A DNA stretch of 39,694 nt from Candidatus Desulfatifera sulfidica. Lineage in GTDB: Bacteria > Desulfobacterota > Desulfobulbia > Desulfobulbales > Desulfocapsaceae. Made by a program: the position numbers and the translations under genes. Where the stretch lies: positions 1 to 39,694 of the forward strand of contig JACNLK010000024.1 in the NCBI GenBank assembly GCA_014381505.1. The letters run 5' to 3'. Positions 8,206 through 15,916 of the stretch are shown piece after piece (positions within the stretch are counted from its first letter, which is position 1; the number at the start of each line of letters is the position of its first letter). The notes under the pieces are model-generated. The model made no database searches and was not told the origin of the DNA. It saw only the letters and a program-made list of their open reading frames with translations.

Positions 8206-8874
8206 TTATTCCGCCGTAAAAAATATCTCGCCGTAATAACTGTGGGCCTCGCCGTTGCTGTCGTCGGTGTCGGTCATCAGGGCCACCGCGTCAATATAGC
8301 GGATCTCCTCGCCGAATATGGTTTGCAGGTCATGGCGGACATCACGCTTTTCATGGTACCAGATGCCGGTGTCGTCAGCGCGTGTGCGCAGGGCCAGCAT
8401 CATGGCGTTTTCCCCGGCATAGGCATTGGCCCAGATCCTGCCCGATTCCGTCTGTGACGACCAGACATAGTTAAGGGCGCGGGTCCGCCAGAAGAACAGG
8501 CCGCCGTCAATGACCACATAGATCCGGGCGCTGTAGTCATCGCCTGCCCGGTTCTGTTCAGGCAGCGGATCGAGGCGGTTTTCAATGCGCCAACTCCAGT
8601 TGAGGTACGGGGTTTCGTGCAGATCGATGCGAATCTTTCTGAACTGGCCTGAGGCTGTATCTCGGGCCCGAGCTTCCAGGACTCGTTGGCCGTTAAGCTC
8701 AGTGATCTGATATATGGTTCGCCCTCCGAACTCTTTTTCTTCCCAGCCGCTCAGGTCACCCCTGGAAAAATCCCCGACAATCAGGTGGGGTGGCTGGCTT
8801 AGCTCTTCTCCATGGGTAATGCCAGGACAGAAGAGGATCAGCCCCATGAGCCATATGGCCCCTATGAACCTCAT
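8206..8874 (-). CDS. DUF3047 family secreted protein
   Basis: 222 residues from ATG 8874. An upstream extension of 54 codons would overlap the next gene and lacks family character. Residues 1-26 form a signal peptide (MRFIGAIWLMGLILFCPG, then THGEE). The remainder fits DUF3047: IVGDFSRGDLSGWEEKEFGG near the start, LNWSWRIENRLDPLPEQNRA, then GDDYSARIYVVIDG and NYVWSS, ending EAHSYYGEIFF. The family is exported and has a jelly-roll-like carbohydrate-binding look; its biochemical role is unknown. It follows a 65-residue gene by 52 bp on the same strand. Confidence 0.82.
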   Translation of the reverse strand: MRFIGAIWLMGLILFCPGITHGEELSQPPHLIVGDFSRGDLSGWEEKEFGGRTIYQITELNGQRVLEARARDTASGQFRKIRIDLHETPYLNWSWRIENRLDPLPEQNRAGDDYSARIYVVIDGGLFFWRTRALNYVWSSQTESGRIWANAYAGENAMMLALRTRADDTGIWYHEKRDVRHDLQTIFGEEIRYIDAVALMTDTDDSNGEAHSYYGEIFFTAE

Positions 8875-8926
8875 GAGTTCTGTGGATCCCGTGAGCTTAC
8901 CAGGAATCGCACCTGGTCTGACCAGC

Positions 8927-9124
8927 TTAACGGCGATTGAGGTTGCACGCATTGGTCTGCACCAGTGAACTTTCGAGGGTCTTAAAAAAATCCCTGGCCG
9001 CCAGATCGTTGGGTTCGCGTTCCAGTCGCTGGTCATAGGTGGCCACCAGGGTGGTGACCAACTGCAGGGTGTCTTCTTCCGTCAGGGAGCCGATTTCCTC
9101 CCAGAGATCTGTGGGTGTCTTCAT
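8927..9124 (-). CDS. Small hypothetical protein
   Basis: 65 residues, acidic and helical (MKTPTDLWEEIGSLTEED, then LQLVTTLVATYDQRLEREPN), with no signal or membrane segment. The EREPNDLAARDFFKTLES part has a TPR-like half-repeat flavour. No family recognised. It sits directly upstream of the DUF3047 gene on the same strand and may be co-transcribed with it. Coding character rather than any motif is the reason to accept it. Confidence 0.6.
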   Translation of the reverse strand: MKTPTDLWEEIGSLTEEDTLQLVTTLVATYDQRLEREPNDLAARDFFKTLESSLVQTNACNLNRR

Positions 9125-9447
9125 GGTTTCGTCTGTTGGTGGAAAATTTTCTTTTCAGGGAACTGACTTGCTGTTCGTCACGGGACACAGGCTTCCTTTG
9201 CGCAGGTCGGATGGACTGACCGTGTATTTTGATTGTATCTGTGATTTCATTCTACATGAAAATCATGGCTGGGTGAAAGATAAATGGTAGCCATCTGTGA
9301 TGGACTCACAATAATCCGTCATTCCAGGGGAAGTCCTTTTCCTGACCATGCTGGGCAGTCTGTTTTGGTATGGGCAGGATGTTGTCTTGTTCGAATAAAA
9401 TATCGCAATGCCCAAGTGCTCTCCCTGACGCGGTTTTGTCAGGAAGT
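9125..9447. other. Intergenic stretch without recognised features
   Basis: Between the 65-residue gene and the Fic operator. Short open frames here lack ribosome sites and similarity to anything I know. No tRNA-like fold, repeat or terminator was seen. Confidence 0.5.
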
Positions 9448-9487
9448 CACTTATTGATTTGTAATTGACTAATCAAATCAATAAGTG
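9448..9487. promoter_or_regulatory. Perfect 14-bp inverted repeat ahead of fic
   Basis: CACTTATTGATTTG (9448-9461) and CAAATCAATAAGTG (9474-9487) are exact inverses around a 12-bp centre, ending 13 bp before the Fic ATG. A second, overlapping inverted repeat, GACTAAT (9467-9473) with ATTAGTC (9493-9499), uses the loop of the first and would mask the start region. The size and place suit an operator for a dimeric winged-helix repressor, possibly Fic's own C-terminal domain, or alternative RNA hairpins at the start codon. Confidence 0.55.
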
Positions 9488-9500
9488 ATAAGATTAGTCC

Positions 9501-10607
9501 ATGAAAATGAATCATCAATGGATTTGGCAGAGTAAACGCTGGCCAGATTTTACCCACAAGGCACCTGATACCACCCTTGCCTATCACCATTTTGGGCAAC
9601 TCACCATGGTGGAAACACTGTTGAGCCCTCTGCTCACACAGGAGTTGGTGGCTCTGGCCCTTGAAGACGAGGCGGTGGCGACCTCACTCATCGAGGGGGA
9701 AGTGTTGCAGCGAAGTTCTGTGCGTGCCTCGGTGTACAGGGCATTGCACATCGAAGGTGAGGAAACGGCACACTCCACAGTGCAGACCGACGCACTGATT
9801 GATGTGTTACTCGATGCAAAAAATGGCTTGGCCCCGTTGACCCACGAACGACTTTTGGGGTGGCACCGGGCATTGTTCCCAACCGGTCAGTCAGGACTAC
9901 GGACCATTCGGGTTGGGATGTACCGAAATGACGAAAAGGGAGAAATGAAAATTGTTTCAGGGCCATGGGGGCGGGAGAAGGTGCATTACATCGCTCCTCC
10001 TGCCTATCTTGTCGAAGGCGAGATGAACCGATTTCTCCTCTGGCTGAATACGGAAAAAAATCTCAATGTCGTCATTAAATCTGCGGTGGCGCACCTGTGG
10101 TTTTTGCTTATCCATCCCTTCGACGACGGTAACGGCCGTCTCGCTCGGGCAATCAGCGATTATGTGTTGTCTGCTTCAGAGAAAGTACCATCGACGCTGT
10201 TCAGTGTCGCGTCCGAGATCAATAATCGCCGGAAAGAGTATTACGGCGAACTGGATAAGGTTTGCGTGCGTGGCGATGTCGATATAAGTGCATGGATAGC
10301 ATGGTTTGTCAATATGCTCTGTGCAGCACTCGATCACGCGCTGGGAAAGATTGAAGCGGTGAAGATCAAAGCACTTTTTTGGGACAAGGTCCGAAACGTG
10401 ACCATCAATGAACGTCAACGCAAGGTGATCGCCAAAATGCTCAACAGACTCCCAGAGCCTTTCGAGGGTGGAATGAGAACCGCCAAATATGCAGCCATTG
10501 CCAAAACTTCGAAACCAACAGCCACAAGGGACCTGAATGACCTCGTCCAAAAGGGAATTCTGAAAAGTCAGGGTGCTGGACGGGGTGTTTACTATACACT
10601 GACATGA
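9501..10607 (+). CDS. Fic family protein with DUF4172-like N-terminus and winged-helix C-terminus
   Basis: 368 residues. The catalytic Fic motif HPFDDGNGR (205-213) is complete, followed by LAR, so AMP or NMP transfer to a protein hydroxyl is expected. The inhibitory helix motif TSLIEG (61-66) fits (S/T)xxxE(G/N) and lies N-terminal to the Fic core, marking a class II, self-inhibited enzyme. The start MNHQWIWQSKRWPDF resembles the DUF4172 domain. The last ~65 residues (MRTAKYAAIAKTSKPTATRD, then LNDLVQKGILK) form a winged-helix, DNA-binding-like domain. ATG 9501 or 9507 could start; neither has a good ribosome site. A perfect palindrome lies just upstream, and decayed toxin-antitoxin remnants lie downstream. 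The target is unknown. Confidence 0.92.
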   Translation: MKMNHQWIWQSKRWPDFTHKAPDTTLAYHHFGQLTMVETLLSPLLTQELVALALEDEAVATSLIEGEVLQRSSVRASVYRALHIEGEETAHSTVQTDALIDVLLDAKNGLAPLTHERLLGWHRALFPTGQSGLRTIRVGMYRNDEKGEMKIVSGPWGREKVHYIAPPAYLVEGEMNRFLLWLNTEKNLNVVIKSAVAHLWFLLIHPFDDGNGRLARAISDYVLSASEKVPSTLFSVASEINNRRKEYYGELDKVCVRGDVDISAWIAWFVNMLCAALDHALGKIEAVKIKALFWDKVRNVTINERQRKVIAKMLNRLPEPFEGGMRTAKYAAIAKTSKPTATRDLNDLVQKGILKSQGAGRGVYYTLT

Positions 10608-10658
10608 GATTATTTTTAGGAGCGGTCAGCACATCGTATTAAAGGGGCAAGTAAAAAA

Positions 10659-10904
10659 ATGTATCTAACAACTCTGAAAAATAAAATATCCGATAAGTCC
10701 CTCACCGTGGGCATCATTGGTCTTGGTTATGTCGGATTGCCCCTGGCCGTTGCTTTTCTGCGTAAGGGGATTCGAGTTATTGGTTTTGATGTTGATCAGA
10801 ATAAGATTGACGTTCTTGCTCGAGGCAAGAGTTATATAAAGCATGTTTCCGGGGATGAGCTGGCCGGTTATGGAGAAACAGGTCTTTTTGTATCAGATTT
10901 TTGA
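10659..10904 (+). pseudogene. Truncated nucleotide-sugar dehydrogenase (N-terminal NAD-binding fragment)
   Basis: 81 codons matching only the start of UDP-glucose/UDP-GlcNAc/GDP-mannose 6-dehydrogenases: Rossmann motif VGIIGLGYVGLPLAVAF (about 17-33), then GFDVDQNKID and the RGKSYIKHVSGDEL stretch. The family runs to about 420-440 residues; here similarity stops near 10890, where the DNA switches to a HEPN-like fragment in another frame. It cannot be active. An ATG and a weak purine-rich site (GGGGCAAG) remain. It is probably a relic of a capsule or O-antigen locus joined by illegitimate recombination. Confidence 0.8.
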
Positions 10905-11073
10905 GGATGGAGAGGTGTGGCTGGAAATGCTCAGCAAAAGGAACCTGCTTACTCGTACCTATGATGAGTCACTGGCCAATGAAGCGTATCTGTTGATTAA
11001 GGAACGTTATGCCGGCGAAGTTGAGCGATTGGTGAATTGGCTGCAGGAACAGAGGGGCGATGTCGCAGATTGA
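10894..11073 (+). pseudogene. Fragment of HEPN / nucleotidyltransferase substrate-binding protein
   Basis: The frame beginning about 10894 reads FEDGEVWLEMLSKRN, then LLTRTYDESLANEAYLLIK, and ends QEQRGDVAD. This is the C-terminal half of HI0074-type HEPN proteins, the toxin partners of minimal nucleotidyltransferases. The normal RX4-6H motif (RNxxxH) is broken: RNLLTR has Arg in place of His. The N-terminal half is missing, replaced by the dehydrogenase fragment. The stop overlaps the start of the MNT remnant by 14 bp, the coupling expected of an intact pair. Confidence 0.7.
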
Positions 11074-11265
11074 TCTTCCCGAGGCGATCTGTGAACACTA
11101 GCATGGGATTTATTCCCGGTTTCTCGAGATAGAACAGGCGATCCTTTTTGGTTCCTAGGCCTTGGGGGGGGTGGCAAGTCGGGATTTGATATTGATTTGT
11201 CCTATGCAGGTGCCGGGGTTGCTGGCCAGCTGGTTGACAACATAAGAGATTATCTGGAAGTATCC
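11060..11265 (+). pseudogene. Broken minimal nucleotidyltransferase (MNT antitoxin) gene
   Basis: From ATG 11060 (AGAGGGG upstream) the frame reads MSQIDLPEAICEH, a TAG at 11099-11101, then HGIYSRFLEIEQAILFGS and a second TAG at 11156-11158. After a run of eight G (11164-11171) the frame is off by one base; in the shifted frame it continues GKSGFDIDLSYAG, then QLVDNIRDYLEV. ILFGS...GSDIDL is the nucleotidyltransferase signature, so the hits are two nonsense codons, one frameshift and GSD changed to GFD. The C-terminal half is lost in a C/T-rich tract before the repeat at 11298. Confidence 0.75.
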
Positions 11266-11297
11266 GCCCCCCCTTTTTTTTTTTGGTTTTCTCTTTA

Positions 11298-11439
11298 GGC
11301 TCCCTTGGAAAATTGTCTTTTTATCTAAAATCTTCGTTGCGCGAAAAATTTTATCCTCGGAATATCGACTATATGCCTGCAGTAAAATTTTTCGCGCACC
11401 TTGATCGTGAATGAAAATCCTAATTTTTCAAAGTACCCT
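11298..11439. repeat. Dispersed palindromic repeat, copy A
   Basis: 142 bp. The ends are GGCTCCCTTGGAAAATT and, inverted, AATTTTTCAAAGTACCC. A perfect 16-bp inner stem TGCGCGAAAAATTTTA (11338-11353) pairs with 11383-11398 around a core starting CCTCGGAATATCG. It aligns base for base over most of its length with the copy at 27041. The right end abuts the copZ stop codon (11440-11442, minus strand). Confidence 0.85.
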
Positions 11440-11634
11440 TTAGTCAATCACTTTAAATCCGATTGCGGCGATCGTCTCTTTCACTTCTTGCGGATCAGCC
11501 TCCCCCGTAAAACGGGCCTCTCCTTTATCGAGATCAACCGTAACATTCTCAATACCTGGAATTTCCTCCAAGGCCTTTGTGACGGAAGCAACACAGTGCT
11601 GGCAGCTCATGCCTTTGATTTTGATAGTCGTCAT
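11440..11634 (-). CDS. copZ: Copper chaperone, heavy-metal-associated domain
   Basis: 64 residues, a single HMA domain. The metal-binding loop GMSCQHC lies at residues 8-14, and the fold hallmarks follow (VTVDLDKGEARF, then IAAIGFKV). It should carry Cu(I) in the cytoplasm and hand it to the CopA ATPase, whose gene diverges 94 bp away. AAGGAGG ahead of the ATG is a strong ribosome site. Its stop codon touches the palindromic repeat at 11298-11439. Confidence 0.9.
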   Translation of the reverse strand: MTTIKIKGMSCQHCVASVTKALEEIPGIENVTVDLDKGEARFTGEADPQEVKETIAAIGFKVID

Positions 11635-11644
11635 GGTGTCCTCC

Positions 11645-11680
11645 TTGATTATATGGTTGTAGGGTTTATACTACAATGTA
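11645..11680. promoter_or_regulatory. Divergent copZ/copA promoter with dyad
   Basis: TTGTAG (11657-11662) and CTACAA (11671-11676) form an inverted repeat with an 8-bp spacer. For copA, TTGATT (11645-11650) and TATACT (11667-11672) could be -35/-10 with a 16-bp spacer. On the other strand TTGTAG (11676-11671) and TATAAT (11653-11648) stand 17 bp apart for copZ, but that would leave a very short leader. A copper-responsive regulator site is plausible; the regulator is not in the window. Confidence 0.4.
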
Positions 11681-11728
11681 TAGGGATTGTTGCCTCAAAT
11701 ACAAGGGGTGAAAACAGAAGGAGACACC

Positions 11729-14209
11729 ATGGCTTCCATGCAAAAAATACAGCTTGAAGTAAAGGGCATGCATTGCGCGGCCTGTTCCAGCCGGATCGAG
11801 CGGGTGATTGGGGCTCTGTCCGGAGTGGAGCGGGCCGCGGTTAACCTGGCGGCTGAAACCATAGAGCTGGTCTGGGATGATGAGCTGACGCCCTATGGTG
11901 AAATTGCCGAAAAGGTGGCCGGTCTTGGTTTTGAGTTGCTGCGTCCATCTGAATCACTGGAGCAGGCCCTGGAGATGGATATCTCCGGGATGAGTTGTGC
12001 CTCCTGCTCCAGCCGTATTGAAAAAGTGGTGGGCGGTCTGCCCGGTGTGTCTTCGGTCACGGTCAATCTGGCCACCGAGACCGGAACGGTGGTGTTTGAT
12101 TCGCAGCAGACCAGCCAACGCGTTATCCGTCAGGCCATTGCCGGTCTTGGCTTTCAAGCTCGGCCGCGCAGCGTAAGGCTTGATGACTTTGCCCGTAAAC
12201 GGCAGGAAGTAGCGACACGTCTTGCGGCCATGAAACGGCGACTGTTCTGGTCTCTGGGGCTGGCAGGAGTTCTGCTTACCGTTTCCATGGGTGAGATGCT
12301 GGGGCTGCCCCTGCCGGAACTGATCGCCCCTCATCAAAATCCTCTTTATTTCGCCCTCCTGCAATTCCTGCTGGTGGTGCCCATAATGGTTTTAGGCCGC
12401 AGCTTCTACCTCATCGGCCTGCCTGCCCTCTGGCGCCGGGTGCCGAATATGGATTCATTAATCGCAGTGGGCACCGGCGCCGCCTTTGTTTATTCCACCT
12501 GGAACCTGATCGAGATCATGCTGGGAGTCGATCCGCAGATGAAGGCCATGGATCTTTATTATGAATCGGGTGGAGTCTTGATTGCCCTGGTCTCGCTGGG
12601 GAAGTACATGGAGACGAGGTCCAAGTCGCACACCTCGGATGCCATTGCCAAACTCATGGAGTTGACTCCGGATCATGCCATGCTGCTCACGGAGCAGGGG
12701 CAGGAAGAAATCCTGGCCGATGAGATTGAGGCCGGCGATCTGCTGCTGATCAGGCCCGGTGACCGTATTCCAGTGGACGGGCTGATCGTCAAGGGGCAAA
12801 GCGTGATCGATGAATCCATGCTTACCGGCGAGAGTCTGCCGGTTGCCAAAGAGGAGGGCGCGCGGGTGGTGGGCGGCACTTTGAACAAGAATGGCGTCCT
12901 CCATGTTCGTGTGGAACAGGCGGGAGGCGACACTATGCTCGCCCGCATCGTCCGCATGGTTCAGAGTGCTCAGGGCTCCAAGGCCCCCATAGCCGGAATG
13001 GCCGATCGGATCAGCCTCTACTTTGTCCCGGTGGTGATGGTGTTTGCGGTGCTCACCGGGCTGGTCTGGTATCTGAGCGGAGCGGCGGAATTTTCGACTT
13101 CGCTGCGCTTTTTTATTGCCGTGCTGGTTATTGCCTGTCCCTGCGCCATGGGCCTGGCGACTCCCACCTCGATCATGGTTGGAACCGGCCGTGGGGCCCA
13201 GCTGGGGGTGCTGATCAAGAACGGTGAGGCCCTGGAAAAGGCCGAGTCCATTCAGGCCGTGGTCTTTGACAAGACCGGCACATTGACCCATGGTCGACCT
13301 GAACTCACCGATCTGGTCAATCTTTCCGCCCGTTATGCTGATGAGGATCTTCTGCGCTGGACGGCTTCGGCCGAGCAGTCCTCCGAGCACCCCCTGGCCG
13401 AGGCCCTGGTGCTGGCAGCGGGCGCACAGGGGCTTGAACTGGTGCAGCCGGAGCAGTTTGAGGCCCATGTGGGTCGGGGGCTCAGCGCCCGGGTGGCCGG
13501 AGCTGAACTTCTGCTGGGCAATCAGCGATTACTGGAAGAGCAGAACATAATGGTCGATTCGGCCGCAAGAGAGGCAAAGCGACTCTCGTCCCAGGGCAAG
13601 ACCGTACTGTACTGTGCGGTGAATGGAGAATTGACGGCGCTGCTGGCCATTGCCGATCAGCTCAAGCAAGAAGTGCCAGAGGCCGTGGCCCGGATGAAGG
13701 CCATGGGGCTGCGCCTGATCATGCTCACCGGCGATCAGGAGGCCACCGCGCGTGCCATAGCCCGAGAGGCCGGGATTGACCAGGTCATCGCCGGGGTTCT
13801 GCCCGAGGACAAGGCGGCCAAGATCATTGAACTCCAAAGCCAGGGTCTGCGCACGGCCATGGTCGGTGACGGAATCAACGATGCCCCGGCTCTGGCCCAA
13901 GCGGATATCGGTATAGCCATGGGCACCGGTATTGATATTGCCATTGAATCCGGCGAGGTCGTCATCATGAAAGGGAATTTGGACGGCGTGATCACGGCCC
14001 TGAAGTTGTCGCGGGCGGTCATGCGCAATATCCGTCAGAATCTGTTCTGGGCCTTTGGCTATAACGTGGTCGGAATTCCGGTGGCGGCCGGCCTGCTCAC
14101 TCTTTTTGGCGGCCCTTCACTGAACCCGATGATTGCCGGGGCGGCCATGGCACTCAGTTCGGTCTCAGTGGTCAGTAACGCCCTGCGTTTACGGGGCTTC
14201 AAAGGATGA
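11729..14209 (+). CDS. copA: Cu(I)-translocating P1B-type ATPase
   Basis: 826 residues from ATG 11729, with AAGGAG 6 nt upstream; the ATG at 11687 lacks a site. Two N-terminal HMA domains carry GMHCAAC (Cys16/19) and GMSCASC (Cys90/93). The catalytic core shows TGES (about 367), the transport motif CPC (470-472), the phosphorylation site DKTGTLT (Asp514), SEHPLAEAL and [10 protein letters not shown]. The last helices contain FGYNVVG and [16 protein letters not shown], the signature of P1B-1 Cu(I) exporters. It should pump Cu(I) from cytoplasm to periplasm, fed by the divergent CopZ. All key residues are present. Confidence 0.95.
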   Translation: MASMQKIQLEVKGMHCAACSSRIERVIGALSGVERAAVNLAAETIELVWDDELTPYGEIAEKVAGLGFELLRPSESLEQALEMDISGMSCASCSSRIEKVVGGLPGVSSVTVNLATETGTVVFDSQQTSQRVIRQAIAGLGFQARPRSVRLDDFARKRQEVATRLAAMKRRLFWSLGLAGVLLTVSMGEMLGLPLPELIAPHQNPLYFALLQFLLVVPIMVLGRSFYLIGLPALWRRVPNMDSLIAVGTGAAFVYSTWNLIEIMLGVDPQMKAMDLYYESGGVLIALVSLGKYMETRSKSHTSDAIAKLMELTPDHAMLLTEQGQEEILADEIEAGDLLLIRPGDRIPVDGLIVKGQSVIDESMLTGESLPVAKEEGARVVGGTLNKNGVLHVRVEQAGGDTMLARIVRMVQSAQGSKAPIAGMADRISLYFVPVVMVFAVLTGLVWYLSGAAEFSTSLRFFIAVLVIACPCAMGLATPTSIMVGTGRGAQLGVLIKNGEALEKAESIQAVVFDKTGTLTHGRPELTDLVNLSARYADEDLLRWTASAEQSSEHPLAEALVLAAGAQGLELVQPEQFEAHVGRGLSARVAGAELLLGNQRLLEEQNIMVDSAAREAKRLSSQGKTVLYCAVNGELTALLAIADQLKQEVPEAVARMKAMGLRLIMLTGDQEATARAIAREAGIDQVIAGVLPEDKAAKIIELQSQGLRTAMVGDGINDAPALAQADIGIAMGTGIDIAIESGEVVIMKGNLDGVITALKLSRAVMRNIRQNLFWAFGYNVVGIPVAAGLLTLFGGPSLNPMIAGAAMALSSVSVVSNALRLRGFKG

Positions 14210-14402
14210 TGACGTCGCCACAACCTCAATGTGTGTATCAGCGTCTCTCTTTTTCTGTTTTCGGTAGGGCGAGTATAGGATCCATCGATAAAAAACACGT
14301 CATTTCTCGCAGATCTGAGTTGGTGCCTGGCGCCCGATGAAGAGTGAAGTATCCCTGTTGAAAAATGATGGCTGCATCGCCCATTCTCCCCTGTTTTTCT
14401 GC
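14210..14402. other. Intergenic stretch between copA and the sat promoter
   Basis: No gene supported. It contains TTGAAAAATGATGGCTG near 14358, which resembles the end motif of the repeat copy at 8021, but no partner end or stem was seen, so at most it is a decayed solitary end. Confidence 0.3.
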
Positions 14403-14434
14403 TTGACTTTTCCTTGAACAGATTTATATATAAT
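14403..14434 (+). promoter_or_regulatory. Candidate sigma-70 promoter of sat
   Basis: TTGACT (14403-14408) lies 16 bp before TATATA (14425-14430), overlapping TATAAT (14429-14434). The transcript would have a leader of about 80-90 nt before the sat ATG. A strong promoter is expected for a gene of energy metabolism. Confidence 0.5.
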
Positions 14435-14523
14435 ACTGTTTTGCTGAATGACTGTTCATTTATCGACCACTTCAATGCTTGGGGTGGTTTTGTTTTGTTA
14501 AAATCAACAAAAGAGGGATTTCT

Positions 14524-15798
14524 ATGAGCTCAAAGTTGGTAGCACCGCACGGTGGTAAAGGTCTTGTTTGCGCATTGCTGGTAGGTCAGGAGCGTGATGC
14601 AGAGTTGGAGAAAGCAAAAGGTCTGAAGCAGATCGAGATTTCCGCCCGTACCAAGGGTGACCTGATCATGATGGGTATCGGTGGGTTCAGTCCGCTGTCC
14701 GGTTTCATGACCAAGGCTGACTGGAAAGGCGTTTGTGAGAATTTCCAGATGGCAGACGGCACCTTCTGGCCTGTGCCCATCACCCTTGACGTTGATGCTT
14801 CTGAAGGTGTCAAGGCCGGTGACGAAATTGCTCTGGTTAAGGATGGTGAGACCTTTGCGACCATGCACGTCTCTGAGACCTTCGAGATGACCGAGGCCGA
14901 CAAGAAGTGGGAATGTGAGAAAGTCTTCATGGGCGAAGGCGAAGAGTCTGTTGACGGTAAATTCTGGGACCTCGCTCCAGACGATCATCCAGGCGTTATC
15001 ATGGTTATGGCACAGAAAGACATCAACCTGGCCGGTCCTGTCAAGGTTCTGTCGCAGGGTGAGTACCCAGCCGAGTATCCCGGCGTCTTCCTGACTCCTG
15101 CCGAGACCCGTCGCATGTTTGACGAGCGTGGTTGGGCCAACGTTGCTGCCCTGCAGCTGCGTAACCCCATGCATCGCTCCCATGAGTATCTTGCCAAGAT
15201 CGCCGTTGAGGTATGTGACGGTGTTCTGATTCACTCTCTCATCGGTAACCTCAAGGCCGGTGATATTCCTGCCGACACCCGCGTCAAAGCCATCGAGATT
15301 CTGATTGACAAGTACTTTGTCAACGAGAACGTCATCAACGCCGGTTATCCTCTTGATATGCGTTATGCCGGCCCCCGTGAAGGCCTGCTCCATGCCACCT
15401 TCCGTCAGAACTATGGCGTTAACAACATGCTGATCGGTCGTGATCACGCTGGTGTTGGTGACTTCTACGGTCTGTTCGAGGCCCAGGAGATCTTTGACCG
15501 CATCCCCACCACTGGTGATGCCGGAAAAGACCTGCAGTGCCGCCCCATGAAGATCGACTGGACCTTCTACTGCACCGAGTGTGACGGTATGGCTTCTTTG
15601 CGTACCTGTCCTCATGACAAGGCTTCCCGCGTTATTCTTTCCGGTACCAAGCTCCGCAAGGCGCTTTCTGATGGTGCTGAGATCGTTGACCACTTTGGTC
15701 GTGACGAAGTTCTGGATCACCTTAAAGAGTACTATGCCAGCCTGACCGAGAAAGTAGAGGTCAAGATGCAGGGTGCCGCTTCCGGTGAGTCCATGTAA
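14524..15798 (+). CDS. sat: Sulfate adenylyltransferase (ATP sulfurylase)
   Basis: 424 residues from ATG 14524, with AGAGGGA upstream; the in-frame 14479 start adds 15 unrelated residues. It activates sulfate to adenosine 5'-phosphosulfate, the first cytoplasmic step of dissimilatory sulfate reduction, or runs in reverse in sulfur disproportionation. Homo-oligomeric Sat signatures are present: [13 protein letters not shown] with the HxxH nucleotide-binding motif, [12 protein letters not shown], and GTKLRKAL near the C-terminus. There is no APS-kinase domain. The codon choice is notably C-ending and regular, as in highly expressed genes. It stands alone between a promoter and a strong terminator; aprAB and qmo are not in the window. 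Confidence 0.96.
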   Translation: MSSKLVAPHGGKGLVCALLVGQERDAELEKAKGLKQIEISARTKGDLIMMGIGGFSPLSGFMTKADWKGVCENFQMADGTFWPVPITLDVDASEGVKAGDEIALVKDGETFATMHVSETFEMTEADKKWECEKVFMGEGEESVDGKFWDLAPDDHPGVIMVMAQKDINLAGPVKVLSQGEYPAEYPGVFLTPAETRRMFDERGWANVAALQLRNPMHRSHEYLAKIAVEVCDGVLIHSLIGNLKAGDIPADTRVKAIEILIDKYFVNENVINAGYPLDMRYAGPREGLLHATFRQNYGVNNMLIGRDHAGVGDFYGLFEAQEIFDRIPTTGDAGKDLQCRPMKIDWTFYCTECDGMASLRTCPHDKASRVILSGTKLRKALSDGAEIVDHFGRDEVLDHLKEYYASLTEKVEVKMQGAASGESM

Positions 15799-15830
15799 TT
15801 GCTTCACTAAGACTGTAGTTGACGTCTGAT

Positions 15831-15872
15831 AAGGAGATGTTGCCTGTTATGGGTGGCATCTCCTTTTTTTTT
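15831..15872 (+). terminator. Terminator of sat
   Basis: AAGGAGATG (15831-15839) pairs with CATCTCCTT (15857-15865), extended by GCC/GGT-type pairs, and is followed by an uninterrupted T run. Confidence 0.85.
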
Positions 15873-15916
15873 GTGTAAACTTCATGGAAGATGAATCTTT
15901 GTAAGCGAGTCTCTTC

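Noticed and set aside
12458-13468. Long 336-codon open frame antisense to copA
   Set aside because: Lies wholly inside copA, whose P-type ATPase motifs are complete. Composition (Gly/His/Gln-rich) is typical of an antisense shadow of a GC-biased gene.
14530-15807. 425-codon open frame antisense to sat
   Set aside because: Mirror of a highly codon-biased gene; no family resemblance and no ribosome site.
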